From contig NZ_FNEB01000002.1 in the NCBI RefSeq assembly GCF_900100005.1, forward strand, positions 186,001 to 250,000: 64,000 nucleotides of DNA, read 5' to 3'. The notes below the pieces were generated by a model. The model saw only the letters and a list, made by a program, of their open reading frames with translations, had not been told where the DNA came from and made no database searches. Origin of the DNA: Lutimaribacter saemankumensis (lineage in GTDB: Bacteria; Pseudomonadota; Alphaproteobacteria; Rhodobacterales; Rhodobacteraceae). Of the stretch, positions 1 to 8,628 are shown piece by piece. Numbering within the stretch: the stretch's first letter is position 1; each line of letters opens with the position of its first letter. The position numbers and the translations under genes were made by a program.

Positions 1-594
1 GATCCAGCCTTCCCAGGCGGGGCCGGTCGCCAGCGCCTGGCCCGTTCCCGGGGTCATCTGCGTGACGGTGCCGACCCGCAGGATCGACCCGAACAGAACG
101 GCCACGGCCAAACCCAGAACCGCGACATAGCGCAGGGCGAACGGGTCTTTGCGCGACACCCGCAGATCGGGTTCGACGGCGCGCGCCTTACGCGCCACGG
201 CAGCCGCGCGCGCCTGGTGCGCCCGCCACAGCGCGACCGAGGCAGGATCGTCCGCGCCGATTGCGGGCTTGTCCAGCAAGGCACTGATGGGACGGCCCGG
301 CAGGCGCGCGTCCATGCGCGCCAGCGCCTCCATCCGGCGCGGGATGCGGAAGGCCCGGATGCCACGGTACAGGTACCACGCCAAGGCCGCGCCGGCGGCA
401 ACGATTGCCGCCCAGACCGCTTCGACAGGGGCGCTGTCATGCAGGCCCAGCATCAGGGCGGCGATGCAAACGAACAGTACGGTCCAGACCGGCCAGAACG
501 CGTGCGTAATGCGCTCAGCCCAGAGGCCGGCCCATGTCAGCGCCAAAGAGCGGCGGAGTTTCGTCCAGTTGCCTTGCTGTCCGGTGTCGGTCAT
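1..594 (-). CDS. TIGR02302 / DUF4175 family membrane protein (N-terminal part, cut by window edge)
   Basis: The frame is open from ATG at 594 to the window edge, giving the first 198 residues. Three hydrophobic segments are visible: about residues 28-47 (AFWPVWTVLFVCIAALMLGL), 54-72, and one near 160-180 (VAVLGLAVAVLFG). Between the second and third lies an Arg-rich cytoplasmic stretch. This matches the N-terminus of the large TIGR02302 (DUF4175) proteins, normally 800 residues or more with a long periplasmic part, which typically follow lysA in Rhodobacterales. The family's function is unknown. It is read in the same direction as lysA, 34 bases downstream of it. The family call is from memory of the region and its context. 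Confidence 0.8.
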   Translation of the reverse strand, partial: MTDTGQQGNWTKLRRSLALTWAGLWAERITHAFWPVWTVLFVCIAALMLGLHDSAPVEAVWAAIVAAGAALAWYLYRGIRAFRIPRRMEALARMDARLPGRPISALLDKPAIGADDPASVALWRAHQARAAAVARKARAVEPDLRVSRKDPFALRYVAVLGLAVAVLFGSILRVGTVTQMTPGTGQALATGPAWEGWI

Positions 595-628
595 GCGCCC
601 TTTCCCGGGCCGTGACACGCCAATCACG

Positions 629-1894
629 TCACAGCCATTCAGGAATGGTATCGCGGTTTATCATTTCGTCAAAGGTCGGACGTCGGCGGATAACCGCGAA
701 TTGATCGCCCTTCACCAGAACCTCGGGGATCAGCGGGCGGGTGTTGTACTCGCTCGACATGACCGCGCCGTAGGCACCCGCGCTGCGGAACGCCACGAGG
801 TCTCCCTCGGCCATCGGCGGCAGGGCGCGCCGCTTGGCGAAGGTATCGCCGCTTTCGCAGACCGGGCCCACCACGTCGTAAAGCTCCGGCTCGGTCGCGG
901 CGGCGGGCTCGATCACCGGGATGATGTCGTGATGCGCGTCATACATCGCAGGGCGGATCAGGTCGTTCATCGCCCCGTCGAGAATCAGGAAATCGCGGTC
1001 CTGGCCCGATTTCACATAGATCACGCGACTGACCATGATGCCCGCGTTGCCCGCGATCAGGCGGCCCGGCTCGATCTCGATCTCGCAGCCCAGATGCGCC
1101 AGCTCTTCCTTGACCATCTGGCCGTATTCCACCGGCAGCGGCGGCGCGGTGTTGTCGCGGGTATAGGGAATGCCCAAGCCGCCGCCCAGGTCCAGCCGGG
1201 TGATCTCGTGCCCGTCGGCGCGCAGCGCCTCGGTCAGCTCGGCAACCTTGCGATAGGCCGCGCGATAGGGTTCGAGGTCGGTCAGCTGGCTGCCGATATG
1301 CACGTCGATGCCCACCACCTTGATGCCCGGCAGGCTGGCGGCATGGGCATAGACCGCCCGCGCGCGGCTGATCGGGATGCCGAACTTGTTCTCGGCCTTT
1401 CCGGTGGAAATCTTTTCATGGGTCTTCGCGTCCACATCAGGGTTCACCCGCACGGTGATCGGCGCCACCACGCCCAGCGACAGCGCGACCTCGCTCAACG
1501 CCTGCAATTCGGGCTCGGATTCGACATTGAACTGGCGAATCCCGCCTTCCAGCGCCATGCGCATCTCGTCGCGGGTCTTGCCGACGCCGGAAAAGACGAT
1601 CTTTTCGCCCGGAACGCCCGCCGCGCGCGCGCGGGCATATTCGCCGCCCGACACCACGTCCATTCCCGCGCCCAGATCGGCAAGGGTGCGCAGGATCGCC
1701 TGGTTGCTGGCGGCCTTCATGGCATAGCACACAAGGTGGTCCGTGCCTTCCAGCGCCTCGTCGAACAGCCGGAAATGGCGCGACAGCGTGGCTGTGGAAT
1801 AGCAATAGAACGGCGTGCCCACGGCGGCGGCGATCTCGGCCACCGGCACGTCTTCGGCGTACAGCGCGCCGTCGCGATACAGGAAATGGTCCAT
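629..1894 (-). CDS. lysA: Diaminopimelate decarboxylase
   Basis: Cytoplasmic PLP enzyme that decarboxylates meso-diaminopimelate to L-lysine, the last step of lysine synthesis. The protein is 421 residues, normal for LysA. An alanine-racemase-type barrel carries the PLP lysine at about K60 (CYAMKAASNQ), then HIGSQL, the glycine-rich phosphate loop LDLGGGLGIPY, EPGRLIAGNAG, and late GPVCESGDTFA, which supplies the cross-dimer active-site cysteine, followed by YGAVMSSEYN. An in-frame ATG lies 11 codons upstream, but ATG 1894 is preceded by AAGGGGA at good spacing and gives the usual MDHFLYRDGALYAED start. It is co-directional with the TIGR02302 gene, a common pairing in this group. Confidence 0.96.
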   Translation of the reverse strand: MDHFLYRDGALYAEDVPVAEIAAAVGTPFYCYSTATLSRHFRLFDEALEGTDHLVCYAMKAASNQAILRTLADLGAGMDVVSGGEYARARAAGVPGEKIVFSGVGKTRDEMRMALEGGIRQFNVESEPELQALSEVALSLGVVAPITVRVNPDVDAKTHEKISTGKAENKFGIPISRARAVYAHAASLPGIKVVGIDVHIGSQLTDLEPYRAAYRKVAELTEALRADGHEITRLDLGGGLGIPYTRDNTAPPLPVEYGQMVKEELAHLGCEIEIEPGRLIAGNAGIMVSRVIYVKSGQDRDFLILDGAMNDLIRPAMYDAHHDIIPVIEPAAATEPELYDVVGPVCESGDTFAKRRALPPMAEGDLVAFRSAGAYGAVMSSEYNTRPLIPEVLVKGDQFAVIRRRPTFDEMINRDTIPEWL

Positions 1895-1959
1895 GCGCTT
1901 GCGTCCCCTTCGGTCCGCCCGCGTCATAAGGCCTTACGGACCGCAACGAAACAGGAATC

Positions 1960-2520
1960 TCAGCCCGGCGTGATGATCCCGCGTTCGGTCACGATCAGGT
2001 CCAGCGGCTGGTCGGTCGGCTCCAGCGGCAACTCTGCGTCCTCCTGCGCGGAGTAGGCAAAGCCGATGGCGAAGGTCGCATGATGCGCGCGCAACCGCTC
2101 CAGCGTGCGGTCGTAGAACCCGCCACCATAACCCAGCCTTCCGCCAGCGCGCGAAAACGCGACCAGCGGCACGATCAGGATTTCGGGCTCGATCCACTCA
2201 TCGGCCTGCGGCACCTTCGCGCCGAAAGGCCCGTCGCGCAGCGCGCAGCCCGGCTCCCAGCGCGAGAACCGCAGCGGCAGCCCCTTGCCCTGTATCACCG
2301 GCACCCCCACCACGCCATGTGCCGCGGCCTCTTCCATCGCGGGAAGCGGATCTATCTCGGTGCGCATCGCCATGTAGCCGGCCAGCGGCACACCGCGATA
2401 CCCGGCAAGAACCTCGCTCAGATAGCCACAGGCATCGCCCCGCGCAGCGTCATGCGCGGCCTTGCGCCGGGCGAACGCCGCGTTGCGCGCGGCGGCTTTG
2501 GCTTCTTCCAGCGCGCTCAT
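1960..2520 (-). CDS. 5-formyltetrahydrofolate cyclo-ligase family protein
   Basis: Predicted to convert 5-formyl-THF to 5,10-methenyl-THF using ATP, recycling a folate side product. The 186-residue length fits. It has the Arg/Lys-rich N-terminal helix with ARRNAAFARRK-type spacing, the substrate region near YMAMRTEIDPLP, and the C-terminal signature GGRLGYGGGFYDRTLERL that binds ATP and folate. The start ATG 2520 overlaps the mgtE stop as ATGA, so it is translationally coupled to mgtE upstream. No functional link between the two is evident; a shared transcript is the simplest reading. Confidence 0.9.
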   Translation of the reverse strand: MSALEEAKAAARNAAFARRKAAHDAARGDACGYLSEVLAGYRGVPLAGYMAMRTEIDPLPAMEEAAAHGVVGVPVIQGKGLPLRFSRWEPGCALRDGPFGAKVPQADEWIEPEILIVPLVAFSRAGGRLGYGGGFYDRTLERLRAHHATFAIGFAYSAQEDAELPLEPTDQPLDLIVTERGIITPG

Positions 2521-3908
2521 AGCAGCCACAGCACGGCAAGCCCGAGGAAGGCGAAAAAGCCGACCACATCGGTCACCGTCGTCACGAATGCCCCCGAGGC
2601 CAGCGCCGGATCGACCCCCAGCCGGTCCAGCAGCACCGGAATCACCGTTCCCGCCAAACCTGCCACCACAAGGTTGATGACCATCGCCGCCGCGATGACA
2701 TAGCCCAGCGTGGGCGATCCGAACCAGACCAGCCCGACGATCCCCATAACCACGGCGAACACCACGCCATTGACCAGCCCCACCAGCACCTCTCGCCGGA
2801 TGACCCGCCAAACGTTCGATCCGGTCAAGTCCTTGGTGGCCAGCGCACGCACCGCCACCGTCAGCGACTGTGTGCCCGCATTGCCGCCCATCGACGCCAC
2901 GATGGGCATCAGAACCGCCAGCGCCACCACCTGCGCGATCGCATCCTCGAACTGCGCGATCACAAGCGAGGCCAGGACCGCCGTCACCAGGTTCACCGCC
3001 AGCCACGGAAACCGGCCCTTCGTCGTTTCGATCACCCGGTCGGTCAGGCTGCCCTCCCCCACACCGGCGAGGCGCAGGATGTCTTCCTCGTGTTCCTCGT
3101 CCAGAACCGCCATCGCGTCGTCGATGGTGATCTGGCCCACCAGCCGTCCGTTTTCGTCCACCACCGGCGCCGAGATCAGGTGATACTGGTTGAACGCATA
3201 GGCCACGTCGCCTTCGTACTGGTCGACCGGGATCACCTTGAAGATATCCTCGGTGATGTCGGCCAGCTTCACGTCCCGCCGCGACCGCATGATCTTGCCC
3301 AGTGTCACGTTGCCCACCGGGTGCATCCGCGGATCGACCAGCACCACGTGATAGAACTGGTCGGGCAGGTCTTCGTGGCTGCGCAGGAAATCGATCGCAT
3401 CGCCCACCGTCCAATGCTCGGGCGCGGCGACGACCTCGCGCTGCATCAGGCGCCCGGCGGAATATTCGGGGTAGCTCAGCGCCTGGGTGACGGCGGCTCG
3501 CTCAGGCTCTTCCAGCGCGCCCAGAATCGCCTCTTGCTGCGGCTCGTCCAGATCCTCCAGCAAGTCGACCACGTCGTCGCTGTCCAGTTCGCGCACGGCG
3601 TCGGCCAGAACCGCGGGGTTCAGGATCGCGATCACTTCCTCGCGGATCGATTCATCGAGTTCCGACAGGATGTCGCCGTCGAATTCCTTGCCGTAAAGTT
3701 CGATCAGGCGCCGGCGGTCATAGGTGTTGATCTGTTCCAGAAGGTCGGCGATGTCAGCCGCGTGCAACGGCTCCATCAGCTCGGTCAGCGCGGCCGCATC
3801 CCCCACGTCGACCGCATACAGAATCGCCGCGACCGTCTTCTTGTCGAGAAGATAGGCTTCTTCCTCGGCCTCGGGGCGCTCTTCGATTTCTGTATCCTGC
3901 TCGGTCAT
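2517..3908 (-). CDS. mgtE: Magnesium transporter MgtE
   Basis: Inner-membrane Mg2+ channel gated by cytosolic magnesium. The 463-residue protein has the family order: an acidic N-domain of helical repeats (residues about 20-140, with LYGKEFDGDILSELDE), a CBS pair at about 150-275 (RLMQREVVAAPEHWTVGDAI and TLGKIMRSRRDVKLADI), a plug helix, then five membrane helices. The conserved pore region GNAGTQSLTVAVRALA is intact. An upstream in-frame ATG at 3950 would add 14 residues, but ATG 3908 follows a G-rich Shine-Dalgarno and matches family length. The C-terminus overlaps the cyclo-ligase gene by four bases. Confidence 0.94.
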   Translation of the reverse strand: MTEQDTEIEERPEAEEEAYLLDKKTVAAILYAVDVGDAAALTELMEPLHAADIADLLEQINTYDRRRLIELYGKEFDGDILSELDESIREEVIAILNPAVLADAVRELDSDDVVDLLEDLDEPQQEAILGALEEPERAAVTQALSYPEYSAGRLMQREVVAAPEHWTVGDAIDFLRSHEDLPDQFYHVVLVDPRMHPVGNVTLGKIMRSRRDVKLADITEDIFKVIPVDQYEGDVAYAFNQYHLISAPVVDENGRLVGQITIDDAMAVLDEEHEEDILRLAGVGEGSLTDRVIETTKGRFPWLAVNLVTAVLASLVIAQFEDAIAQVVALAVLMPIVASMGGNAGTQSLTVAVRALATKDLTGSNVWRVIRREVLVGLVNGVVFAVVMGIVGLVWFGSPTLGYVIAAAMVINLVVAGLAGTVIPVLLDRLGVDPALASGAFVTTVTDVVGFFAFLGLAVLWLL

Positions 3909-4028
3909 GCGCGCCCCCGTTCCGACTTGCCCCCTCATATCCGATTGCACCGGCGCAAAACAATGGCCAGCGGCAATTTACGGCCCCTTTGCGGCACAGT
4001 AGGATCGCGCGGGCACAAGGGGACGGCA

Positions 4029-5330
4029 ATGAGCGAAAAGACACTACTCCTGGGGCAGACCCTCGCGTTTGCCGGCGATCCGATGACCGAATGTCCGCAA
4101 GCCGCGCGGCACAGCACGCATGGCGGCGTCCTGATCGAAAACGGGCGGATCGCAGCCGTCGGCGACGGTGCCGATCTGCGCAAAGCGCACCCCGGGGCAC
4201 GCGTGATCGACCACGGGCAGGCGCTGATTTCCGCCGGCTTCGTCGATGCCCACGCGCATTACCCGCAGACCGCGATCATCGCCAGTTGGGGCAAGCGGCT
4301 GATCGACTGGCTCAACACCTATACCTTCCCCGAAGAATCGCGGTTCGGCGATTCCGGCTATGCCGCAGATATCGCCGGGCGCTATCTCGACCTGATCCTT
4401 GCGAATGGCACCACCACCGTCGCCAGCTATTGCACCATCCACCCCGCCAGCGTCGATGCGCTCTTCGATGCGGCGCAGGCCCGCGGGATGCGCATCGCGG
4501 CGGGCAAGACCTGCATGGACCGCAACGCGCCCGACACCCTGCGCGACACCGCGCAATCGGCCTATGACGACAGCAAGGCGCTGCTCGAAAAATGGCACGG
4601 GCAGGGGCGGCTGTCCTATGTCATCACGCCGCGCTTTTCGCCCACCTCGACGCCCGAACAGCTTTCGGCGCTCGGCGCGCTCTGGGCCGAACATCCCGAC
4701 TGCCTGATGCAGACCCACCTGTCCGAGCAGCTTGACGAGATCGCCTGGGTGAAATCGCTCTACCCGCAGGCGCGCGACTATCTCGACACCTACGAGGCGC
4801 ATGGCCTGCTGGGTCCGGGCGGGCTCTATGGCCACGCCATCCACCTGGAGCCGCGCGAACGTGCCCGGCTGGCCGAAACCGGCGCCGCGCTGATCCATTG
4901 CCCGACATCCAACACCTTCATCGGATCAGGGCTTTTCGACATGGCCGGGCTGACCTCCGAGGGTCAACGCATCGGGCTGGCCACCGATACCGGCGGCGGC
5001 AGCAGCTTTTCCATGCTGCGCACAATGGCCGCCGCCTACGAGATCGCCCAGCTGCGCGGCCACGCGCTGCACCCGGCACAGCTGTGGTGGCTGGCGACCG
5101 CCGGCTCCGCCCGCGCGCTGCGGATGCAGGACCGCATCGGCAACCTCGCGCCGGGGATGGAGGCCGACCTCGCGGTAATCGATCTCGCCTCGACGCCGGC
5201 CATCGCCCAACGCACGGCCCGGGCGGACGACCTGTGGGAGGCGCTCTTTCCCACCATTATGATGGGCGACGACCGCGCCATCGCGGCGACCTACCTGGCC
5301 GGTCAGGCGGTCGCCCGCGCAAAAGGTTAA
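4029..5330 (+). CDS. guaD: Guanine deaminase
   Basis: Cytoplasmic Zn amidohydrolase that deaminates guanine to xanthine for purine salvage or breakdown. The 433-residue protein shows the GuaD series: N-terminal metal motif FVDAHAHYPQ, the GuaD-specific WLNTYTFPEE, TPRFSPTSTPEQL, TQTHLSEQ-type motif QTHLSEQLDEI, YGHAIHLEP, HCPTSNTFIGSG and the catalytic Asp in GLATDTGGGSS. Start ATG 4029 gives the usual MSEKTLLLGQTLAF opening. It is divergent from mgtE with a 120-base gap and no purine-catabolism partner beside it, so it looks monocistronic. Confidence 0.93.
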   Translation: MSEKTLLLGQTLAFAGDPMTECPQAARHSTHGGVLIENGRIAAVGDGADLRKAHPGARVIDHGQALISAGFVDAHAHYPQTAIIASWGKRLIDWLNTYTFPEESRFGDSGYAADIAGRYLDLILANGTTTVASYCTIHPASVDALFDAAQARGMRIAAGKTCMDRNAPDTLRDTAQSAYDDSKALLEKWHGQGRLSYVITPRFSPTSTPEQLSALGALWAEHPDCLMQTHLSEQLDEIAWVKSLYPQARDYLDTYEAHGLLGPGGLYGHAIHLEPRERARLAETGAALIHCPTSNTFIGSGLFDMAGLTSEGQRIGLATDTGGGSSFSMLRTMAAAYEIAQLRGHALHPAQLWWLATAGSARALRMQDRIGNLAPGMEADLAVIDLASTPAIAQRTARADDLWEALFPTIMMGDDRAIAATYLAGQAVARAKG

Positions 5331-5331
5331 C

Positions 5332-5519
5332 ACCGCGCGGTTTCAGGGCAAGACCGCGCGGTCACGGCGGATTCCGCGTCAAATCGCGCGTCGTGGCCGT
5401 AAATTGCCCTATATCGCGTTAACCCTTTGTCAGGAACCGCGCGGCACAGGCACGAAACCGCGCGAAATGGCGTAACCTTTCGTCAGGAATCGCGCGGTTT
5501 CAGCCCCGAACCGCGCGAT
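5332..5519. repeat. Cluster of CCGCGCGG motifs with two tandem degenerate units
   Basis: The gap after guaD carries CCGCGCGG at 5333-5340, 5354-5361 and 5437-5444, with one-base variants at 5458, 5490 and 5511. Two units of about 50 bases stand in tandem (about 5416-5468 and 5470-5519); each begins with a GCGTAACC-like stretch, continues with TCAGGAAC/TCGCGCGG and ends in GAA(A)CCGCGCGA. The second forms a hairpin (5489-5519) with an 11-bp stem. A close relative of that hairpin occurs at 46079-46107. It looks like a REP-type intergenic repeat; function unknown. Confidence 0.6.
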
Positions 5520-5523
5520 TAAC

Positions 5524-5600
5524 CTTCATCTTGCCTCAAATACTCTGGGGGGTTTGGGGGGCAACGCCCCCCAACCGGTCGGATCGGCGCAGCCGATCCG
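5524..5600 (+). terminator. Conserved CTTCATCTTGCC element (copy 1) followed by two GC hairpins
   Basis: The element reads CTTCATCTTGCC, then TCAAATACTCTGGGG. It is followed by a hairpin with GGGGGGC and GCCCCCC arms around AAC (5551-5576, one bulged T) and a second perfect hairpin, CGGATCGGC-GCA-GCCGATCCG, at 5580-5600. It sits between the convergent guaD and acyltransferase genes and could end both transcripts. Three further copies of the leader occur in this window, each after the 3' end of a gene. Confidence 0.6.
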
Positions 5601-5609
5601 AAACCGGCC

Positions 5610-6461
5610 TCAGTCGCGCAAGCTCAGGGTATGCTCGCGCAGCCACGCCATGAAGGCCCGCGGGTCGCGCCCACGCTCGGCGCATTCCTCGGGGCTGATC
5701 GGATGACCGATCACCGGCGCTTGCGGCTTGTCGAAACTGTGCACGACCTCATGCAACAAAAGCCCCTGCCGCAGGATCGGCGAAATGCGGTTCGCCATGT
5801 GGTACCAGCGGGAATTCGCACCGGGAAAGAAACACGGCACGACCGTCGCGCCCGACCGCCGGATCATCTTGGCGGTAAAGACGTTCCACTCGGCCTCGAT
5901 CACAGGGCCGAACATGGTTTTCGACGTCGCCACCACCCCTGACGGAAACAGCGCCACCAGCCCGCCCTGCGCCAGGTGATCCATCGCGCGGGCGCGCATT
6001 TCGATCATCTTTTCCTGGGCATCCGGCTGATGCGGGAACGGCACCGGAATCATGTAGGACGCGGCGCTTTCGTCGATTCCGGTCAGCAACGACCGCGTCA
6101 GGATGCGGTAGTCGTTGCGGCGCCGGCCGATCAGGTCGGCAAGGATCATCCCGTCGACCAGCCCATGCGGATGGTTCGCGACGAAAATCACCGGCCCGGT
6201 TTCGGGGATACGATCCAACTGGTCGTCCGGCGTCTGCAGGTCGATCCCCATGACATCCATCGTCGCCGGCCAGAAAGCCTGCCCCGTCGGCGCGCCACGG
6301 CGCTCGAATTCGCGGATACGGCGCAGGATGGTGATCTTGCCCGTCATCCATTCCATCGCGCGAATGATGGTGGCCGTCAGCGGGCTGTCGAAACTGTTGG
6401 CATAGGTCAGGCTGCGACGGTCATACGTGTTATAGACCACGTCGCCGGTCTCGTGCGGCAT
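5610..6461 (-). CDS. Lysophospholipid / lyso-ornithine-lipid-type acyltransferase (PlsC superfamily)
   Basis: Predicted membrane-associated enzyme that transfers an acyl chain to a lysolipid. The 283-residue protein has the acyltransferase histidine motif in FVANHPHGLVDG, a second block RSLLTGIDES, the FPEG-like motif FPSGVVAT and the downstream VPCFFPGANSR. The motif has the HX5D spacing of the putative-hemolysin/OlsA-like branch rather than the strict HX4D of PlsC. Start ATG 6461 (MPHETGDVVYNTYD) is chosen over ATG 6522-6524 because the extra residues are low-complexity Gly. It lies last in the chvI-to-ptsH gene run, 70 bases after ptsH. The acyl acceptor cannot be told from sequence. Confidence 0.78.
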   Translation of the reverse strand: MPHETGDVVYNTYDRRSLTYANSFDSPLTATIIRAMEWMTGKITILRRIREFERRGAPTGQAFWPATMDVMGIDLQTPDDQLDRIPETGPVIFVANHPHGLVDGMILADLIGRRRNDYRILTRSLLTGIDESAASYMIPVPFPHQPDAQEKMIEMRARAMDHLAQGGLVALFPSGVVATSKTMFGPVIEAEWNVFTAKMIRRSGATVVPCFFPGANSRWYHMANRISPILRQGLLLHEVVHSFDKPQAPVIGHPISPEECAERGRDPRAFMAWLREHTLSLRD

Positions 6462-6531
6462 CGCCCGGTTTTGTATGCTGTCCACCACTTGGCCTGCGCC
6501 ACCCTCGCCTGCGCCCCCGGGCATGCGGGGG

Positions 6532-6810
6532 CTACATGTCTTCGCCGAACCGGTCTTTTACCAAGGCTTCCAGCGCATCGGCAAGCGCCTCGGCATCCGG
6601 GCCGGATGTGCGCACGTCAATAGTGCTTCCCTTCGACGCTGCCAACATCAAAAGCCCCATGATGCTGTCGCCGCTGGCGGACATGCCGTCGCGGCTGACT
6701 TCTGCGGTCGCATCGAACCCTTCGACGACCTCGACCAGTTTCGCCGAAGCGCGCGCATGCAGGCCTTTTTCGTTCACGATTTCCAGAGTGCGTTCAACAC
6801 TGTCCGACAT
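6532..6810 (-). CDS. ptsH: Phosphocarrier protein HPr (nitrogen/regulatory PTS type)
   Basis: A 92-residue HPr that carries a phosphoryl group from enzyme I to EIIA. The phosphorylatable histidine is H18 in KGLHARASAK, and the HPr-kinase target serine is S49 in SGDSIMGLLML. Both sites are present, so the protein can be controlled by HprK, which is encoded four genes upstream. It follows the EIIA gene by eight bases. No EIIBC sugar permease lies nearby, which fits the regulatory, transport-free PTS typical of alphaproteobacteria. Confidence 0.93.
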   Translation of the reverse strand: MSDSVERTLEIVNEKGLHARASAKLVEVVEGFDATAEVSRDGMSASGDSIMGLLMLAASKGSTIDVRTSGPDAEALADALEALVKDRFGEDM

Positions 6811-6818
6811 GGGCGCCC

Positions 6819-7211
6819 CTAGTCTTTTGATATGTTCTGGCTGTCGATGTACTTGCGTCCCGCTTCGGTCGCAGCGCGCACGGCATCCCCCAGCGGCAGA
6901 TGGCGGCTTTTCGCCAACTTGATCAGCATCGGCAGGTTCGCCCCGTAAAGTATCCGCCGCCCCGACGCTTCGCAGGCGGGAAGGCTCAGATTCGACGGCG
7001 AGCCGCCGAACATGTCGGTCACCACCACAACGCCATCGCCGCGATCCACCTCGTCAGCGGCCTGGGCGATCTCGGTTTTCTTGGCATCACGGTCGTGGTT
7101 TGCCTCAATCGCGATGGCGCGCATGCCGGGCTGTTCGCCCACGACATGTTCCACGGCTGCAAGATATTCCCGCGCCAATCCACCATGCGCGACAATGACG
7201 ATCCCGATCAC
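6819..7211 (-). CDS. PTS system mannose-type EIIA component (regulatory EIIA)
   Basis: A 130-residue cytoplasmic EIIA of the mannose superfamily that accepts phosphate from HPr. The phosphorylation site is H9 in IVIVAHGGLA, and the MFGGSPSNLSL motif near residue 70 is intact. The start codon is GTG at 7211, three bases after the rapZ stop, with no clear Shine-Dalgarno, suggesting translation coupled to rapZ. With no membrane EII partner here, its output is probably regulatory, as in other alphaproteobacterial hprK-EIIA-HPr clusters. Confidence 0.9.
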   Translation of the reverse strand: MIGIVIVAHGGLAREYLAAVEHVVGEQPGMRAIAIEANHDRDAKKTEIAQAADEVDRGDGVVVVTDMFGGSPSNLSLPACEASGRRILYGANLPMLIKLAKSRHLPLGDAVRAATEAGRKYIDSQNISKD

Positions 7212-7214
7212 GCG

Positions 7215-8144
7215 TTACTTGTCCTTGTCAGCCGGGCCGCCTGCGCCATCCCCTTGCGCCGGCTGCCGCCGTTCCAGTTCCCGGTGCCTTATTGACACCT
7301 GCCAGCCCTCTTCCGCAAGGGCCTTGCCGAGCATTTCCGCCAGAGCAACCGACCGGTGTTGCCCGCCCGAGCAGCCAAAGCCGATCGCGAAATGCGCCTT
7401 GCCCTCTTCCAGATAGGCCGGCAGCAGCAACAAGGCCAGTTCCCGCACCTGTTCAAAGAACGGCGCAAAGCGCGGGTCGCCCTGGATGTATTCGGCCACG
7501 GCGCTGTCGCGACCGTCGCCCGAGCGCAAGCCGGGCACCCAATACGGGTTCCGCAGAAACCGGCCGTCGAACACCATGTCGACGCCGCGCGGAAGCCCGC
7601 GCTTGTAGGAAAACGAATTGATCGTCACCGCCATATGCGCACCGGTGCGGGGGTTCAGCAGCCCGTGCAGTTCGTCGCGCAACTGGTGCGGCGTCAATCC
7701 CGTGGTATCGATGAGGATGTCGGCGCGCGCCCGGATCGGACCCAGCAGATCCTTTTCCAGCGCGATGCCCACATCCGGGCTGTCGGCGGGCGCCATCGGG
7801 TGACGGCGGCGCGTGGCCGAAAAGCGGTGGTGCAATTCTTCATCCGTGCAGTCGAGATACAGCAGGTCGGCGGCAATCCCCGGCCATTCTTCGAGCCGGT
7901 CGATCGTTTCGATCAGGGCATTTGTGGAAAAATCGCGATTGCGCGTATCCAGACCAAGCGCCAGCGGACGCGCGCCCGGCGGGCCGTCGAGCAGGCGGGG
8001 CAGCAACGAAAGCGGGAGGTTGTCGATCGCCTCGAATCCCATGTCCTCGAGAACGTTGATCGCCGTCGACCGCCCGGCCCCCGACGGCCCGGTGACCAGG
8101 ATCACGCGGTGGCCGGTGCGGATATCATCGGGGGTCTGGGTCAA
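7215..8144 (-). CDS. rapZ: RNase adapter protein RapZ
   Basis: A 309-residue P-loop protein; in enterobacteria RapZ binds small RNAs and targets glmZ for RNase E, controlling amino-sugar synthesis. Seen here are Walker [10 protein letters not shown] at about residues 19-27, the [13 protein letters not shown] stretch, the Arg-rich ATRRRHPM, and the C-terminal module [16 protein letters not shown] and [14 protein letters not shown]. The likely start is TTG at 8144, because no ATG gives a proper N-terminus and the P-loop lies close to the start as in homologues. The role of RapZ in alphaproteobacteria is not established; linkage to HprK and PTS genes is the conserved context. Confidence 0.92.
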   Translation of the reverse strand: MTQTPDDIRTGHRVILVTGPSGAGRSTAINVLEDMGFEAIDNLPLSLLPRLLDGPPGARPLALGLDTRNRDFSTNALIETIDRLEEWPGIAADLLYLDCTDEELHHRFSATRRRHPMAPADSPDVGIALEKDLLGPIRARADILIDTTGLTPHQLRDELHGLLNPRTGAHMAVTINSFSYKRGLPRGVDMVFDGRFLRNPYWVPGLRSGDGRDSAVAEYIQGDPRFAPFFEQVRELALLLLPAYLEEGKAHFAIGFGCSGGQHRSVALAEMLGKALAEEGWQVSIRHRELERRQPAQGDGAGGPADKDK

Positions 8145-8156
8145 GGTCGCGGTCTT

Positions 8157-8627
8157 TCATGCATATCTGCCATGGCGAAGATATTGCACGATCGCCGCCG
8201 GAAAACAGCCCGTGCCGGGATTGTGAAGGAGAGGCAGGTCGCAGCCCAGCGCCGTCCACTTGCGGTTGGGCGGCAGGCGCTCGGATTCTTGCGCATCCAG
8301 ATCGACCCACAGCGCAAGTGGCGCGGGCCCACACGAGGCGGCATTCAGGATTCCGACGCCCCGCGCCTCGATCCGGTTGCGGATCGTGTCGGGGACATCG
8401 GCGAAGATATGATCGCCGTGGCGCCACAGGCAGGTGATGTCGTCCGCAACAAGCGCCGCCCCCAGCGCCATGAGTTCCAACGCGAGGGCCGATTTGCCCG
8501 AACCGGCCCGCCCCGTAATCAGCACCGCCCGGCCATCGAGCGCCACTGTCGATGCATGAACGCGGACCGGCATCTGCGCATCGCTTCCCGGATCTCCGGC
8601 TGCGGGTGCGCTTGCGGGGATTTCCAT
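8157..8627 (-). CDS. hprK: HPr kinase/phosphorylase, short alphaproteobacterial form
   Basis: Phosphorylates HPr on its regulatory serine. The protein is 156 residues, containing only the kinase domain and lacking the N-terminal half of Gram-positive HprK, as is normal in this class. The P-loop ITGRAGSGKSALALEL lies at residues 38-53, followed by LVADDITCL and the signature near FADVPDTIRNRIEARGVGI. An in-frame ATG at 8687 would run 59 bases into chvG; ATG 8627, one base after the chvG stop, is preferred. Its position between the ChvG sensor and RapZ links envelope signalling to the regulatory PTS. Confidence 0.9.
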   Translation of the reverse strand: MEIPASAPAAGDPGSDAQMPVRVHASTVALDGRAVLITGRAGSGKSALALELMALGAALVADDITCLWRHGDHIFADVPDTIRNRIEARGVGILNAASCGPAPLALWVDLDAQESERLPPNRKWTALGCDLPLLHNPGTGCFPAAIVQYLRHGRYA

Positions 8628-8628
8628 G

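Noticed and set aside
149-2056. Long plus-strand open frame opposite lysA and its neighbour
   Set aside because: It is antisense to lysA and the TIGR02302 gene, has His/Arg/Gln-rich composition typical of GC-rich shadow frames, and no recognisable domain.
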